From NCBI RefSeq assembly GCF_040954645.1, contig NC_092808.1, positions 80,264,889 to 80,328,888 of the forward strand: DNA of 64,000 nt, in the 5' to 3' direction. The stretch is from Diabrotica undecimpunctata (lineage: Eukaryota > Arthropoda > Insecta > Coleoptera > Chrysomelidae). Below are positions 1 to 10,969 of this stretch, piece by piece. Made by a program: the position numbers and the translations under genes. The notes under the pieces are model-generated. The model saw only the letters and a list, made by a program, of their open reading frames with translations. It ran no database searches and was not told where the DNA came from. Each line of letters opens with the position of its first letter. Position 1 is the stretch's first letter.

Positions 1-1789
1 AATAGCCTAGAAACTACTTCGGAGCTTTTAAATGCTGCCAAGATCGCTTGAATATCTGTACATATATTGATCTGTTTTAGTTCTAAAGCCCTTATATTAG
101 TTTATTTTGCTCAATTCAAGATTGCATGCAATACTAAATATTCCTACACTAGACACTTCTGCAATTTTGTACCCCTCTAGATGTGTGTTTCCACTACTCC
201 ATTTCTCTCGTTGGCAGATGTGTACTTGAAAATATACTGAGTCTTATATCTACTGCATTATACTTTAGATTGTCCCGTTAAGTTACCAGGTCATCCGCAT
301 GTCCCGAAATATGATGTTTTGTCATTTTCAAGTCCAACTATTAGTTTATCCATGACCATCTACCTCAAGAGAAGGTATAGGTCACCTACTCCGAATAGTC
401 TCTGTCTATCTCTGCTGACACTTTATCTCCTTGTAACATTATATTACACAGTTTCTTATCATGCAGTCTATACATCAGCAGCTTATTTAGCCTATTCCTT
501 TTGAAAAAAAGTACTTGAAATTGCATCGAGATATTGCCAAATGCTTCCATCATATCAAGAAATGTACCCAGCATCACCAGTTCTTTTTTCCACGTACCCT
601 ATCCTCTTTTAGAGAATGTCGATTTTATAGAAAATTTTACTTTGTAAGCATACTGTTTTTGATATATTTTTAACCAAAATACTTCAGTACAAATAAGTAG
701 GTATAATTAGGGGAGGTAACAGGAAATAGAATACCTTCCGCTTTGGGAAAAATCTTTCCTGATATCAACTTATATTTCGACGCTGTATTTTCGGGTACCG
801 TATTGGAGAATGTGACAATAATGCGAGGCAATACAAGATGTAACTGATTGGTAGTTAAAAGACAAGTAATTCAGCGGTACTTGGACGAATCTTCGGTATT
901 CTTTTAATTCTTCGATAGTAAACAAGTGGCCTAAATAAGGAAGGATGTATAAATGTAATATAAACCGGTATTGTCTTAGGTGGCCTGATTGAATGGAAAG
1001 GTTTTGTTTTATTATGTGCGGGAATAATTGTTGAGTTTGTTATTTTATGGATCATATTGTGGGTGTCTTGGATGGTTCAGTACAATTTCTTTATCTTTAT
1101 TGATTACTTTTATACTTTTTAGTCCCCAAATATATTCCGTAGTTTTGTGTAATACCACTAGGCAATATATCAATATTCCTCAGCTGTCCTTTTTTCCAGG
1201 ATACAATTCTGTTATAATTTGTTATAACCTTGATACAAATAACACTAGCCATTGGTTTTTGCTGCACAGTAAATCAGATTATGCAAATATTCCAATGTAT
1301 GAGCTTCAAGGTTCATAGTTTGTAACGGCGCACCTAGTTTTTAAGAAGACTTGGTTTATGGTAGAGGTGGGCTGCTAATTACTTTTGTGCAATTACACTC
1401 TTGTACATCACATGCCAATGCGCTTACTCCACTTTTTTTCCTGCTTATCATCAGGTCGATCTTGTTCATACTTTAGAGTTTAGGAATCTGCTCATATATA
1501 TTATTAGAAACTTGATCTACCACTACTTCTTGGTTCTGCATATTCTGTTCTAGTTCATTTCTAATAATATCGTGTCTAGTCTATCGGACAAGTTTTTTTA
1601 GATATATGAATTTCTGGGTGCTTCCCACAGAACTTGCCATATACGTACTAATATTATTAGAATTATCTATACCACTCTCACTATATCTAAAACTTACTCA
1701 CTACAAATACTTACGGTATTAAAAGGATTGAGCTCTGGTAGGACTCTTTTCTGATTGTCGAGCCTAAGTTGGCTTAGTATGCTTCAATA
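1..1789. other. AT-rich stretch, no gene recognised
   Basis: Short open frames of under 100 codons occur here, but none has a recognisable motif, splice context or biased composition. I see nothing I can support as a gene or a named repeat. Confidence 0.5.
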
Positions 1790-1940
1790 TCTCCCAAAAA
1801 TGTCCGTACATATCTTGATGTCGAGAGTACTACAGCTTTTTGCATAGTCTTATAGCGATGTTCATTCAGGCCCAGTTTTTTTATGTTTCCGAGGAGATCC
1901 TTCGGAATGGCTCCAGTACTGGAGAGAATAATACGTATTG
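1790..1940 (-). pseudogene. LINE C-terminal relic
   Basis: The minus strand reads VILSSTGAIPKDLLGNIKKL and then continues through LGLNEHRYKTMQKAVVLST to VRTFL. This pattern (VLS-TGxIPK, then YxxxQKAxxL and VRxFL) closes many arthropod non-LTR retrotransposon ORFs. No start, RT or endonuclease is left nearby. The same family seems to be represented by the relic at 54.4-54.9 kb, which carries the part just upstream of this motif. Identification is by motif memory only. Confidence 0.5.
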
Positions 1941-2941
1941 TCTAAGTATGTTCCATTCTCTACTGTATTTGTGTTTGAATAATACTACTTGACCTACTAT
2001 GGTTAGGGATATTATTATTAAGACATAAAATCAGAATAAAAACTATTATTCCGGAAAAACCGGAATTTCATGGCCAATGACTATTTTAGATAAACCGGTT
2101 AGAACAAAAAGGATATCTACTTAGTAACAAACTGCTTGTGGTACCACAGGATAACAATAATTTATATAGTAAAAAGGTTTTATATTTTGTGCTCTTTTAC
2201 CGTTTAAATTCAAATTTTATATTTGTGAGTAGACGTGCCGTTATAAAGTATTAGTTTTAAACAACTACCAAACATTTTATCTCTCGAGTTATGCATACGG
2301 AATGATGGATTTCTCGACGTCCCAACGTCATTTGACATCGTATCTAGCGTAAACGGCATTACTCTTTCATAATAATGATACAATTTACATAAATTGTACC
2401 ACCATAATTCAAGTATATTTCAATATAATATTTTCGATTTCTTCAATCGTTATTAGATAAATTGTCCTGTCGGCAAACGGTTGCCAAATGCGACAGCATT
2501 TGTTTGTAGGCAAAAACAAACAAAAAGTTTGGTAGGCAAAATCCAGCATTCTGTAATAATTATATACGAGCCCAAACAACTGTATGTTGAAACAAGCAGA
2601 TATTTTGCGAATATAATGACAATTCGAAACCGAAATTTTTTTTTTTTTTTTAATTGTAAATTAACAATATTTTTTATGATGTATGAAATTATTTTGCGGC
2701 TTAATTATATATTTTACATTGATCATTATTAAATTAATTGTTTGATAATCTAAAACTGCTGACAACTAAATATTGGAACATTTTTTGCTTTTCCTCGCGT
2801 TTTGTAAATTTTATCAGCCTGGCGCAAAGAAGGCTTTGAAATCAAACATACAAACAGGTAGTAGGTCAACAATAATTTTCACGCGTCATTTGAGTATGAA
2901 TAAAGACAACCGTAAGTTTTATGAATAGGAAAAATATAGTA
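1941..2941. other. AT-rich stretch, no gene recognised
   Basis: Contains a poly-T run near 2637-2651 and long A/T runs. No coding or RNA signal is seen. Confidence 0.45.
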
Positions 2942-3365
2942 ATGGCGCATGGAAAAAATACAGATCCAAAAGTTCGAGAAATTATTATTCATCAGTACCA
3001 TAAAGTGAAAACAATGCGTGCAATTTCCAGTGAATTGACTGTAGAGACCACTACTGTGCCTCAAAAGCTGTTTCTCAAAGGAGTGTCAGGCATTTAATCA
3101 CAATACTTAAGTCGGGATGAAGAAATACACTATGAGAAGTACCTGCTAGAAGGAATAGAGAAACTGGAATGAATGTTTCCAGAGAATCCTGTCGCAAACA
3201 TATCCACAAAAGCGGTCTTAGTTGTTTGTTTGTCTATATGGTTGATCGATACTTCTTTGCAATTTAAAATTTCTCTTTTTTAATTTATTCGCGTAGGCCA
3301 AAGAAAAATCATTGTTAACGGAAACTGGAAAAAGCAATTGTTACATTTGGGCTAAATCAAAACTT
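2942..3365 (+). pseudogene. Tc1-like transposase N-terminal relic
   Basis: An ATG at 2942 opens MAHGKNTDPKVREIIIHQYH, followed by a helix-turn-helix-like VKTMRAISSELTVETTTV, which fits the N-terminal paired-like DNA-binding domain of Tc1 transposases. It stops near 3099. Further downstream another frame reads SRESCRKHIHKSGLS and later KEKSLLTETGKKQLLHLG, which fits the Tc1 segment just before the catalytic domain (KPLLTxxxKxxRLxWA). About 90 bases of unrelated AT-rich sequence separate these pieces. No DDE residues follow. It is a dead, truncated copy. Confidence 0.55.
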
Positions 3366-4149
3366 TCGTAGACCAAACATATCTTCTTTATACACCTTCT
3401 TAGAGTCCTCTTAATTTTCTGAGACCTTTCTCTATTGCTTCTGTAAGCTTTTACATTGTCGTTATATTACTTTTTTGTATAGATAAATTTTGAGGTGAGC
3501 GTCACGAATGAAGCACCACGAGATGGCGTCACAAATAGCGTCACGAAATATCGGTCTTTACATCAATTTACTACTCTCCATTAATTCGTTTCTAATATAT
3601 TTTTTAACGTTAGTTGTATATAAATTCCTCTCAAACTTTAATTAAATTTTATTTTACATACATATTTAATTTAATTTAATAGTTAAATTTAGTATCAAAT
3701 TATGGATCAAACATCAGATTTTTATTTTAATAATAATTTAATTCTTCGTCTGACTTTGACGGGTCTGTCAGAAATAAATAACGTATGCTTTGTTGGTACG
3801 ATAGCATGTAGCGCTACTAGTAAACATAATAATTTGTTGAATTTTTTAATATAATATAATTTGTTTAAAATATAAATAATAAATAAATAATAAAATTACT
3901 TTATTAAATTTTAAAAATATTATTTAAATTTTAAAAATATAAAAAACATAGTATAAAGCTATAGTAGCATAGTATTTAGCTACTGTACCTACCACCTGTT
4001 TTGATGCCAGTAGACAACTTCAATACATTAAGGGAATTTTTAACATAGTAGGCTGATGTCACTAATGCTTTTGACAACTACAAATAGGTCTTCTTTCGAT
4101 TCATTAGTGATTTTTGTATTATTTAGTTTATTTTTGTTTATTAATTTTT
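3366..4149. other. AT-rich stretch, no gene recognised
   Basis: Contains low-complexity A/T and a small cluster of GCGTCAC words near 3500-3550. No gene is visible. Confidence 0.4.
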
Positions 4150-4700
4150 CCAATATGGATATGAGAGAATAGGGAATGTTTAAAAAGGAACAAAAACAAA
4201 AAATCATTGCTCCTGGTCAAGAAGATGGTTTGCGTTGACGATGATTCTCAACTAATTAACTATACGTTTATCTTCAGCGTTAGATATCCGCAGAACTTCA
4301 GTTTTAAAAATCCTTCACCGTGAGCATTTTCACCCCTAGCATTTTACACTTGTACAAAATCTGTTATCTGTAGATTTGCAAAAGATATCTGAAACACGCA
4401 AAATCTTGACCACTCTTTTGTCTATAGAATATTATTTACGGACGAAGCTACAATTACACGCCATGTTCTTTTTAATTTAAGAAACAGTCATTTCTGGGAT
4501 ACTAAATTCCTCAGGTTAAGAAAGAAAGGCATTTTCAACATGAATTTCAAATGAACGTATAATTGGTAATCATTTTTTAGGGCCATGCGAGTTACCTTGT
4601 AATTTGAATAGTGAGAACTATTTTCATTTTTCACCAAATGATTTTGTTGATTTGATGGGAGAATTGCCATTAGAATTCAAATCCTACTATAAATTATGTT
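4150..4700 (+). pseudogene. Mariner-type DDE transposase relic
   Basis: Pieces of an IS630-Tc1-mariner transposase can be followed with frame changes. First comes LDIRRTSVLKILHREHFHP (helix-turn-helix end), then LFTDEATITRHVLFNLRNSH around the first catalytic Asp, then IIGNHFLGPCELPCNLNSEN and LMGELPLEFKSYY. Order and spacing match the DDE_3 group of insect mariner-like transposases that have an FTDEAxFxxxGxxNxHNxHxW motif. The third catalytic residue is not found. It is too decayed to define ends. Confidence 0.55.
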
Positions 4701-4853
4701 ATTCATATATTATTTATTTTTTTAAAATTTCGTGAACTATTAATATTAGTTAAAGGTATTTTGTACGAAAATTTAGAATTATTGATGTTTTTGTGAATTT
4801 TTCCTGAAATAATTGCGTTAATTTCATTTTAATTATAAATAAAACAAGTTATT

Positions 4854-5070
<217 letters not shown>

Positions 5071-5172
5071 AAAGAAATTTAATCTTTGCAGATCAGTTAA
5101 ATAGTAAACTCTTAAATATTGGGGAAATCTGCAAGAAAGACTCTAATGTGTATCAATTGTTTCGCCGAACGT

Positions 5173-5205
5173 TTTCGCCAAAGAGAATTAATTTGGCTTC
5201 TTCAG
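5173..5205 (-). ncRNA. Hammerhead-like hairpin, PLE terminus
   Basis: On the minus strand: CTGAAGA, one A, stem GCCAAA, loop, stem TTTGGC, then GAAA. This is the layout of the hammerhead ribozyme core with stem II, but with A at one core position and one extra base before the stem. Equivalent hairpins with different but complementary stems lie at 36776, 58702 and 63445. Stem I, stem III and a cleavage triplet are not resolved here. Confidence 0.45.
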
Positions 5206-5209
5206 GGCT

Positions 5210-7019
5210 GAAAGAGAATAAATTATAATTAGCTACCATATATTATCTATTAAAACATTATTGATCTTACCGTAACTTAGAATTGTAGAGTTAGAATATT
5301 AAAAAACTTTGCTAGTAACATAGTGGTGTTTTTTGTTACTATGTGCAAAAAAAAAGTTCTTTATAAGGTTTGAAATGTATGGTAGCTTTGAACTTGACAC
5401 GTAAAGGCTTACCCAAGGTTAATCGAAAAACCCAATGTAACTACATTTAAAAGAAGGTAATTCTTTGAATTGTCGGCAATAACTAAATTTTTGTTTTTCA
5501 GACAGTTAAAAGTGAGGTTCTATTTGAGCCAGAACGCAAGCGCTGACAACTTCATTAGTTCGTATGAATCTTTATGTCGTTAAGGTTCATTGGTAAGAAA
5601 CGAATGAATTTAAATCCCAGTAAAGGGAAATATTATTTTGATTTTCTTTATTTAATTATATTATATTGTTCATGTACTATTGAATCTTATTGAGATGTAT
5701 CTAAGAAAAGCAAGGGAATGTTATATATTTTTTTGTTAATGAAAATTAATTATAAAGGTATGTTAACATACCTTTATAATTAATTTGTGTGTAATTAATG
5801 GGCAATGTATTATATAATTTTAAATCGCCTAAACTTCATCCATGTTTGTTAGTTTATTTTTGGACTTTTATAATTTTTATAATTAAATTTGAAGCATTTT
5901 AATATATAATATTGCTTACTTTTTTTATATGAGGCGGATTTAGTAAAATAATTAATTTTGTTGACTGGTCTAATACCTAGCCACTATAGAATCTAAACTA
6001 ACTTCACAACGAATAAAGGGGGAAAGAATATAGAAGTGAGGACAGCGAAGATAGATTTAAATGAGTGAAATATGGGTTAAAGTGAACCGTAAAATCGAGA
6101 CGACTACGAAAAAAGAAGTTGAGAAGTTGATTTATGTATTGACTTCCAACCACTCTCTACAGCAAAAGTTTTATCGGAATAAGAAATGTAATGATTAGAT
6201 ACTTTGAATAGCAAAGGACTCTATTTAATGCTAAAAAATGGTGAGTTTAATGCTTATTAGATATATTGCCTTAATAATGTAAAAAGTTTAATAAAAGATA
6301 CAAATCATTTTAGGAATTTAATTTTTATACAATTTTAAAAGTAATATTTATTACTTAATTATTCATATAAAATAATATAAAGATTTGGAATACTCGCGAC
6401 ATTAATTTGGTCTAAGTTACGTAGCAATTAATCAATGTAATTGAACCCAGTCTAAGAGACTAGTTACCCCTTGAAATGACGTTTGGGTGTTATAATTCAT
6501 TGAAGCGAGGTGTATTAATTTGTGTAAGAATGGGAAGGACTCTACGCTCCAATGGTTCAGACCATCCCTTCACTCCTATAGCACTCTGATGCGCGATAAG
6601 GACAAACTATCAGCCCAATGCTCTTCAAGCGGTAGTTCTGAGTACAAGAACTCTAACATGGTTTCCTAACCAATCAATGAATGGCATCGTGAGGCGCTTT
6701 ATTCCTGGTATCTTCTTGTGACTTATCTGCGAATCTGAAATTGCTTGCTCTTCTTGCCCCCTTTTTTTGGTTTTTGTTATTTTTTATCTTTCTTTTTTTA
6801 CTATTATTTGTTAGTATTTTTTTGATATTTTTGTTGGTCGAAGCCGTTTTGTATGTTTTTTTTTGTGGTTTTTTTTAAGGATGTCTATTATTAGGCGTAC
6901 ACAGTGATAGTGAGTATCTACGTTGATAGAGCTACGAACTATCCCCTGATTTTACCTACATATTTGCGCGTATGACATTATCTGCTGTTTGACACGTTTG
7001 TGTTTCCATCGATGGAACT
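5210..7019. other. AT-rich stretch, no gene recognised
   Basis: Includes a short perfect inverted repeat around 5745-5785 (attaattataaaggtatg and its complement), a likely hairpin or small MITE core. Nothing else can be named. Confidence 0.45.
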
Positions 7020-7290
7020 TATCATACCTCATTAATTCTCGCAATTAGACTTAGATTATTTCCCAGTTCTGCGAATTGTATACTGGCTTTTTCCACCATC
7101 ATTCCGGTCACTCTGATTTATTGGAGTTCTTTGAACAGAAAACGTTCAGCGACATATTTGGGTACGTTAACTGTTTCTCTTAGGATGCTGTTGTGGGCCG
7201 CTTGAATACTCTTTTTATTTGTTGTGCAGACCTGTCCCCATGCAAGAAATGCATATGTTAATATTGGTATACAGGCAGTATAATTCTTTT
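7020..7290 (-). pseudogene. LINE RT C-terminal relic
   Basis: The minus strand reads YTACIPILTYAFLAWGQVCT, then KKSIQAAHNSILRETVNVPK and YVAERFLFKELQ before a stop. The Y-x-x-x-I-P-x-L-T-Y-x-x-x-x-W-G pattern followed by LQxxxNxxLR is typical of the region after the RT fingers in Jockey/I/R1-type non-LTR elements. No upstream RT core is attached. Fragment only. Confidence 0.5.
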
Positions 7291-7532
7291 TAAGTTACGT
7301 ACAAATTTATTGCGCACACCAATAAAGTGTTGATATAAAAATAACAGTAGAACACATTCAACTTAAGAGAATCTAGAAAAAATTCTGCTACAAATAGAAA
7401 TTTTGCACAATTAAAATTTGTTAATTTTGATCCTATATTAGAGAATACGAAATGGAAAACAATAAACAGTTTTTCTTTACCTTAATTTGCAAAATACTTG
7501 TACTTACAAAAGTACCTGTTTAAAAGTTTAGT

Positions 7533-7539
<7 letters not shown>

Positions 7540-7608
<69 letters not shown>

Positions 7609-7619
7609 TATATATATAT
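7540..7619. repeat. (TA)n array, left flank of Gypsy insertion
   Basis: Pure TA apart from one TTTATATATATTA interruption just before the LTR. The same interruption occurs shortly after the far LTR (about 15902), so the retrotransposon appears to have inserted inside one TA array. Confidence 0.9.
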
Positions 7620-9018
7620 TGTTGTACTTTTGAATGTCCATAAGCAATAAAAAACCGATATACAAATTTTATTACTTAAATAAAAATTAAAATTATTGAT
7701 ATTTCATAAAGACACGGGCATATGAATTTTCAAACATCCTGTATAAGACAAAATATGTATTTTAAGTTGTTCGAAGAATTGTTAATTAGGCCTCAGAGAC
7801 AAGACTTTCAAATATTATCGATAAGAAATTTAAATAAGTCGGTGATTGTGGAATGGTTTTACCCGGAATAAAAGTGTAGATAGAAAGTGTTGAACAATAG
7901 ACCGGGATTTGCGGTGGTTTTCTCCCCGAAAGATTATATCGGTAAAAGTTTATTAACAAAAGACATTGAATTGAGAAACAGGTATCGTTTGTAGCTATTA
8001 GTAAGAAATATTTGTAAAGCAGATAGATTTAGTTAGAATAATTAAAGAAGTTTGTTTTCTGGAATTACCCGAATGACGTTTTATAGAGAGAGTTGGGTGG
8101 TAACGATATACATCACAAGAGGTGGATGATTTTTATTGGTCAAATTTTGAATGCAAGGAGGTGGATTTTGGCTATGAGATAGGAGAGAGAAAAAAAGGTT
8201 AGGAGTCAGTTTTCGTCGTCCAAGAAGGAAGGAGCTTTGTGATTTGTGTTTGTTTGAAGTCCCGAAGACGTAATTTACCGGGTGTGTTTATTTGCGGTGT
8301 AAAAGCTGACCAGTGTGAGGAACGGGGTACAGAGAGATAGAAAACCAAAGGGCCTAAGAATATTAATAGCAGACGAAGCCGGAAACATTTGGAGATACAA
8401 GTACAGATAGGAGAAAGGTGTACGTCATCTGGACCACAATAGGAGCAGAAGCAGAGAAAGGATTTTTTTTGTTGTGGCGTGGCCATAGAATTGCAACGGC
8501 AGAGAAGGAAAGGTCAGTCAAATTTCATTAGAGCCGGAGTGTGATTTTCATTTATTAATTAAATAAATTGAATAAATAATAGAGACAGTTAATTTTGCGA
8601 TCACTTAAAAAAAAGGAATTATAAAAAGAGCTTAGTTATAACACATATTAAAAATCAATGTAAAATAACATTTGGGTCCATGATAGAAAACAACTTCTCA
8701 TATATTTAAAGTTAGTATATTGCAAATATTACAGGATTGATTGTTGTATAAAATTTCATTAAAATAAAGGACATCTCACATATAGTTCAGTTGAAATTCT
8801 ATGTATTTTATTCAGGTCATATTACCTATCCCGATTAGGACGCCAATTGGAAAATATTTTGAATCCACGATCAAAGGTAAATCGTACAATTTAAATAGCC
8901 TGAGATTGTAATTAATTAATGCTGATTTATTGTGATTAATTGGAGATTAGTTCATTTAATAAATATAGACAGGTTTTTTCCTAAGTAAGCAATATAATAC
9001 AATTTAAATAGCATAACA
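7620..9018 (+). repeat. 5' LTR
   Basis: A TG...CA-bounded repeat, identical by eye to 14492-15890. A TATA-like TATAAAAAG lies near 8620 and AATAAA near 8763, so the promoter and poly(A) signal could lie in this half; that is inference. It is long for a Gypsy LTR and holds a 95-codon antisense frame at 8199-8486 that I do not regard as a gene. Confidence 0.93.
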
Positions 9019-9021
9019 AAA

Positions 9022-9035
9022 TGGCCCCCAACGTG
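9022..9035 (+). promoter_or_regulatory. Primer binding site
   Basis: TGGCCCCCAACGTG starts three bases after the LTR. It resembles the TGGCGCCCAACGTGGGG site complementary to the 3' end of lysine tRNA(1,2), with one mismatch and a shorter match. Position is firm; the tRNA assignment is tentative. Confidence 0.65.
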
Positions 9036-9182
9036 TAAAGCTTTGAAAAATATTTCTAGTTGGCAAATTTGAAAGGATAGGAGTAGACGAGCAGATATTT
9101 GAAAGTTTATATGCCGGGGATAAAGTGAAATATTATGTAAAAATTGAGGACATAAAGATTATATATTTTTTTTAAGATACAA

Positions 9183-9349
9183 TTTACCATAATTGATTTA
9201 TTCGTGATATTGACAATTTATAGGTTACCATAATTGATTTATTTGTGTGATATTTAAATTTGATAATTTTACCATACTTGAATGATTTGATTGATTTTGA
9301 CATTTGATATTTTACCATTTGATTTATTTGTGGGATATTGAAATTTGAT
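9183..9349 (+). repeat. Leader tandem repeats, about 43-bp unit
   Basis: TTACCAT recurs at about 9184, 9225, 9269 and 9312, each followed by a TTGATTTATTxGTGxGATATTGA-like tail, giving four degenerate copies spaced 41-44 bases. They lie in the untranslated leader between the primer site and gag. Confidence 0.7.
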
Positions 9350-9490
9350 ACTCATACTCAAGAGTTATTACATTTGAACAGGAAAAGTCCCGTTTGTTGC
9401 AACAGACCAGTAGAATTTTATATTTGGCGGGGAAATTATTGCACAAATTTCAAAGTTTTATATTTGGCGGGGATAAATAATCTAACGAAC

Positions 9491-10969
9491 ATGTCGGCCA
9501 CAAGGAGTCAAAGCAAAACGCAAGAAAGGAAAGAGGATAAGATAGAAGAGGAAACAATTATTGATGAAGGATCGGATAATGAAGGAAATGCTACAATAAT
9601 GGAGGAAAGAAAAGAAACAGGGATGTTAGAAAAATTATTAGCTATGATGCAAATACAGACACAACAAATACAAGAATCGTCACAAAAAATGGATAAAAAT
9701 CAACTGGAAACAAAACACATAATGGATGAATCACAACAAAGAACGGAACAAAAATTGGACAATTTGGAAGAAAACCAAAGAAAAATGGAACAAAAAATGG
9801 AAACGCGTATGGACAAATATGAAAACGAAATAAAAGTCTGTTTAGAAAGAAGTAGGGAAGAAACAGAGAGGAAAATAGAATTGCAGAGAGAAGAAATCGA
9901 AACTAAAATGAAAGATATTCAGAGTATGCAAAAAAGGGAATTAGAACAGATAGAAATAAAATTTGAAAATGCGCTACAAGAAGACCGGAAAGAAACGGAA
10001 AGGAGATTTAAACAAATTGCAGAGATGGAGATAAGAGGAGTAGAAAGAAAGGAAGTCATCGTACATAGCACAGAAGACGTAAAAGTACGATTTGGCGGGG
10101 ATATAAGGAAAATACACCCAGTGCCTTTTATAAATAACCTAAAGGAAAAAGTCAAATACATAGGACCGTTTGCAACAGCAAAGGAAACCATCAGAAACCA
10201 TCTCACAGAAGAGGCAAATCTTTGGTTTGTCAGCAAGGAAGAAGAATTGGACAATTGGCAAGATTTTGAGAGAAGATTCTTAAATTATTTCTGGGGAAAA
10301 ATCCAGCAACTACAAGTAAATAAAGAGTTACAAAATGGAAAATACCATGAGAGGATGGGCGTATCAGAAAAGATGTACGCATTACAACTCTATAATAATG
10401 CAAAACATTTGCAATATAATTATTCATCAGAACAATTGGTAGAGTTGATATCGCGACATTTTGAAGATACCTTGGAAGACCACATAAATCTCCAAAATTA
10501 CAAGGACATTGACAGCTTATGTCAATTTTTGCAAATGAGAGAATCACGTAGGCATGAAAGAAGAGAAAGAAGACCGCAAGAAAATTATAGACAAAGAGAA
10601 AACCAAGAATATAGAGATAGAGGTCAAAATTTTAGAAGAGATTATACAAGACGAGAATTCATACCTAGACGGGGATATGAAAATAGACCGAACGGAAGAG
10701 AGAATTATGAACCCAGAACCCAGAGATGGAATGAAAACAGGGATCGGGAAAATCAGAGTAGAAATAACCGCCCATACCAAGGAAACAGATACAATAACCC
10801 ACGGAATGAACAGGAATCTCGCGGTAATCGATACGGGAATGATAGACCAAAAGAGAACAGAAGAGAAATAAATAATATGCAAAGAGAAGAAAATGAATAT
10901 GAGAGAGAAGATGACGGGAGAGAAAACACAGAAGAACAACAGGCGTGTTTTCAAGAAGGCGCTCACTAA
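9491..10969 (+). CDS. gag: Gag of + strand Gypsy element
   Basis: 492 residues from the ATG at 9491 (MSATRSQSKT). The frame is open back to about 9338, but the ATG after the leader motifs is the natural start. Residues 40-190 are rich in E, K, Q and R with heptad-like spacing, so a long coiled coil is expected. Residues 205-350 look like the capsid part (retrotransposon Gag fold): conserved Trp and Phe in LWFVSKEEEL and DFERRFLNYFW. Residues 350-455 are rich in Arg, Asn, Gly and Tyr and would serve as a basic nucleic-acid-binding tail. There is no CCHC zinc knuckle. It overlaps pol in the -1 frame. Its product should form the particle that holds the RNA in the cytoplasm. Function is inferred from position and composition. 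Confidence 0.88.
   Translation: MSATRSQSKTQERKEDKIEEETIIDEGSDNEGNATIMEERKETGMLEKLLAMMQIQTQQIQESSQKMDKNQLETKHIMDESQQRTEQKLDNLEENQRKMEQKMETRMDKYENEIKVCLERSREETERKIELQREEIETKMKDIQSMQKRELEQIEIKFENALQEDRKETERRFKQIAEMEIRGVERKEVIVHSTEDVKVRFGGDIRKIHPVPFINNLKEKVKYIGPFATAKETIRNHLTEEANLWFVSKEEELDNWQDFERRFLNYFWGKIQQLQVNKELQNGKYHERMGVSEKMYALQLYNNAKHLQYNYSSEQLVELISRHFEDTLEDHINLQNYKDIDSLCQFLQMRESRRHERRERRPQENYRQRENQEYRDRGQNFRRDYTRREFIPRRGYENRPNGRENYEPRTQRWNENRDRENQSRNNRPYQGNRYNNPRNEQESRGNRYGNDRPKENRREINNMQREENEYEREDDGRENTEEQQACFQEGAH

Noticed and set aside
8199..8486. 95-codon antisense frame in both LTRs (8199-8486 and 15071-15358), Cys-rich
   Set aside because: It is identical in both only because the LTRs are identical; no domain, no promoter evidence and no known antisense protein of this kind.
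9423..9475. Short direct repeats of TATATTTGGCGGGGA as a possible CRISPR-like array
   Set aside because: Only two close copies in a eukaryotic retrotransposon leader; no spacer pattern.
10544..10966. Long antisense frames opposite gag and pol (for example 10544-10966, 11283-11783)
   Set aside because: They mirror the purine-rich coding strand and have no motif; shadows of gag and pol.
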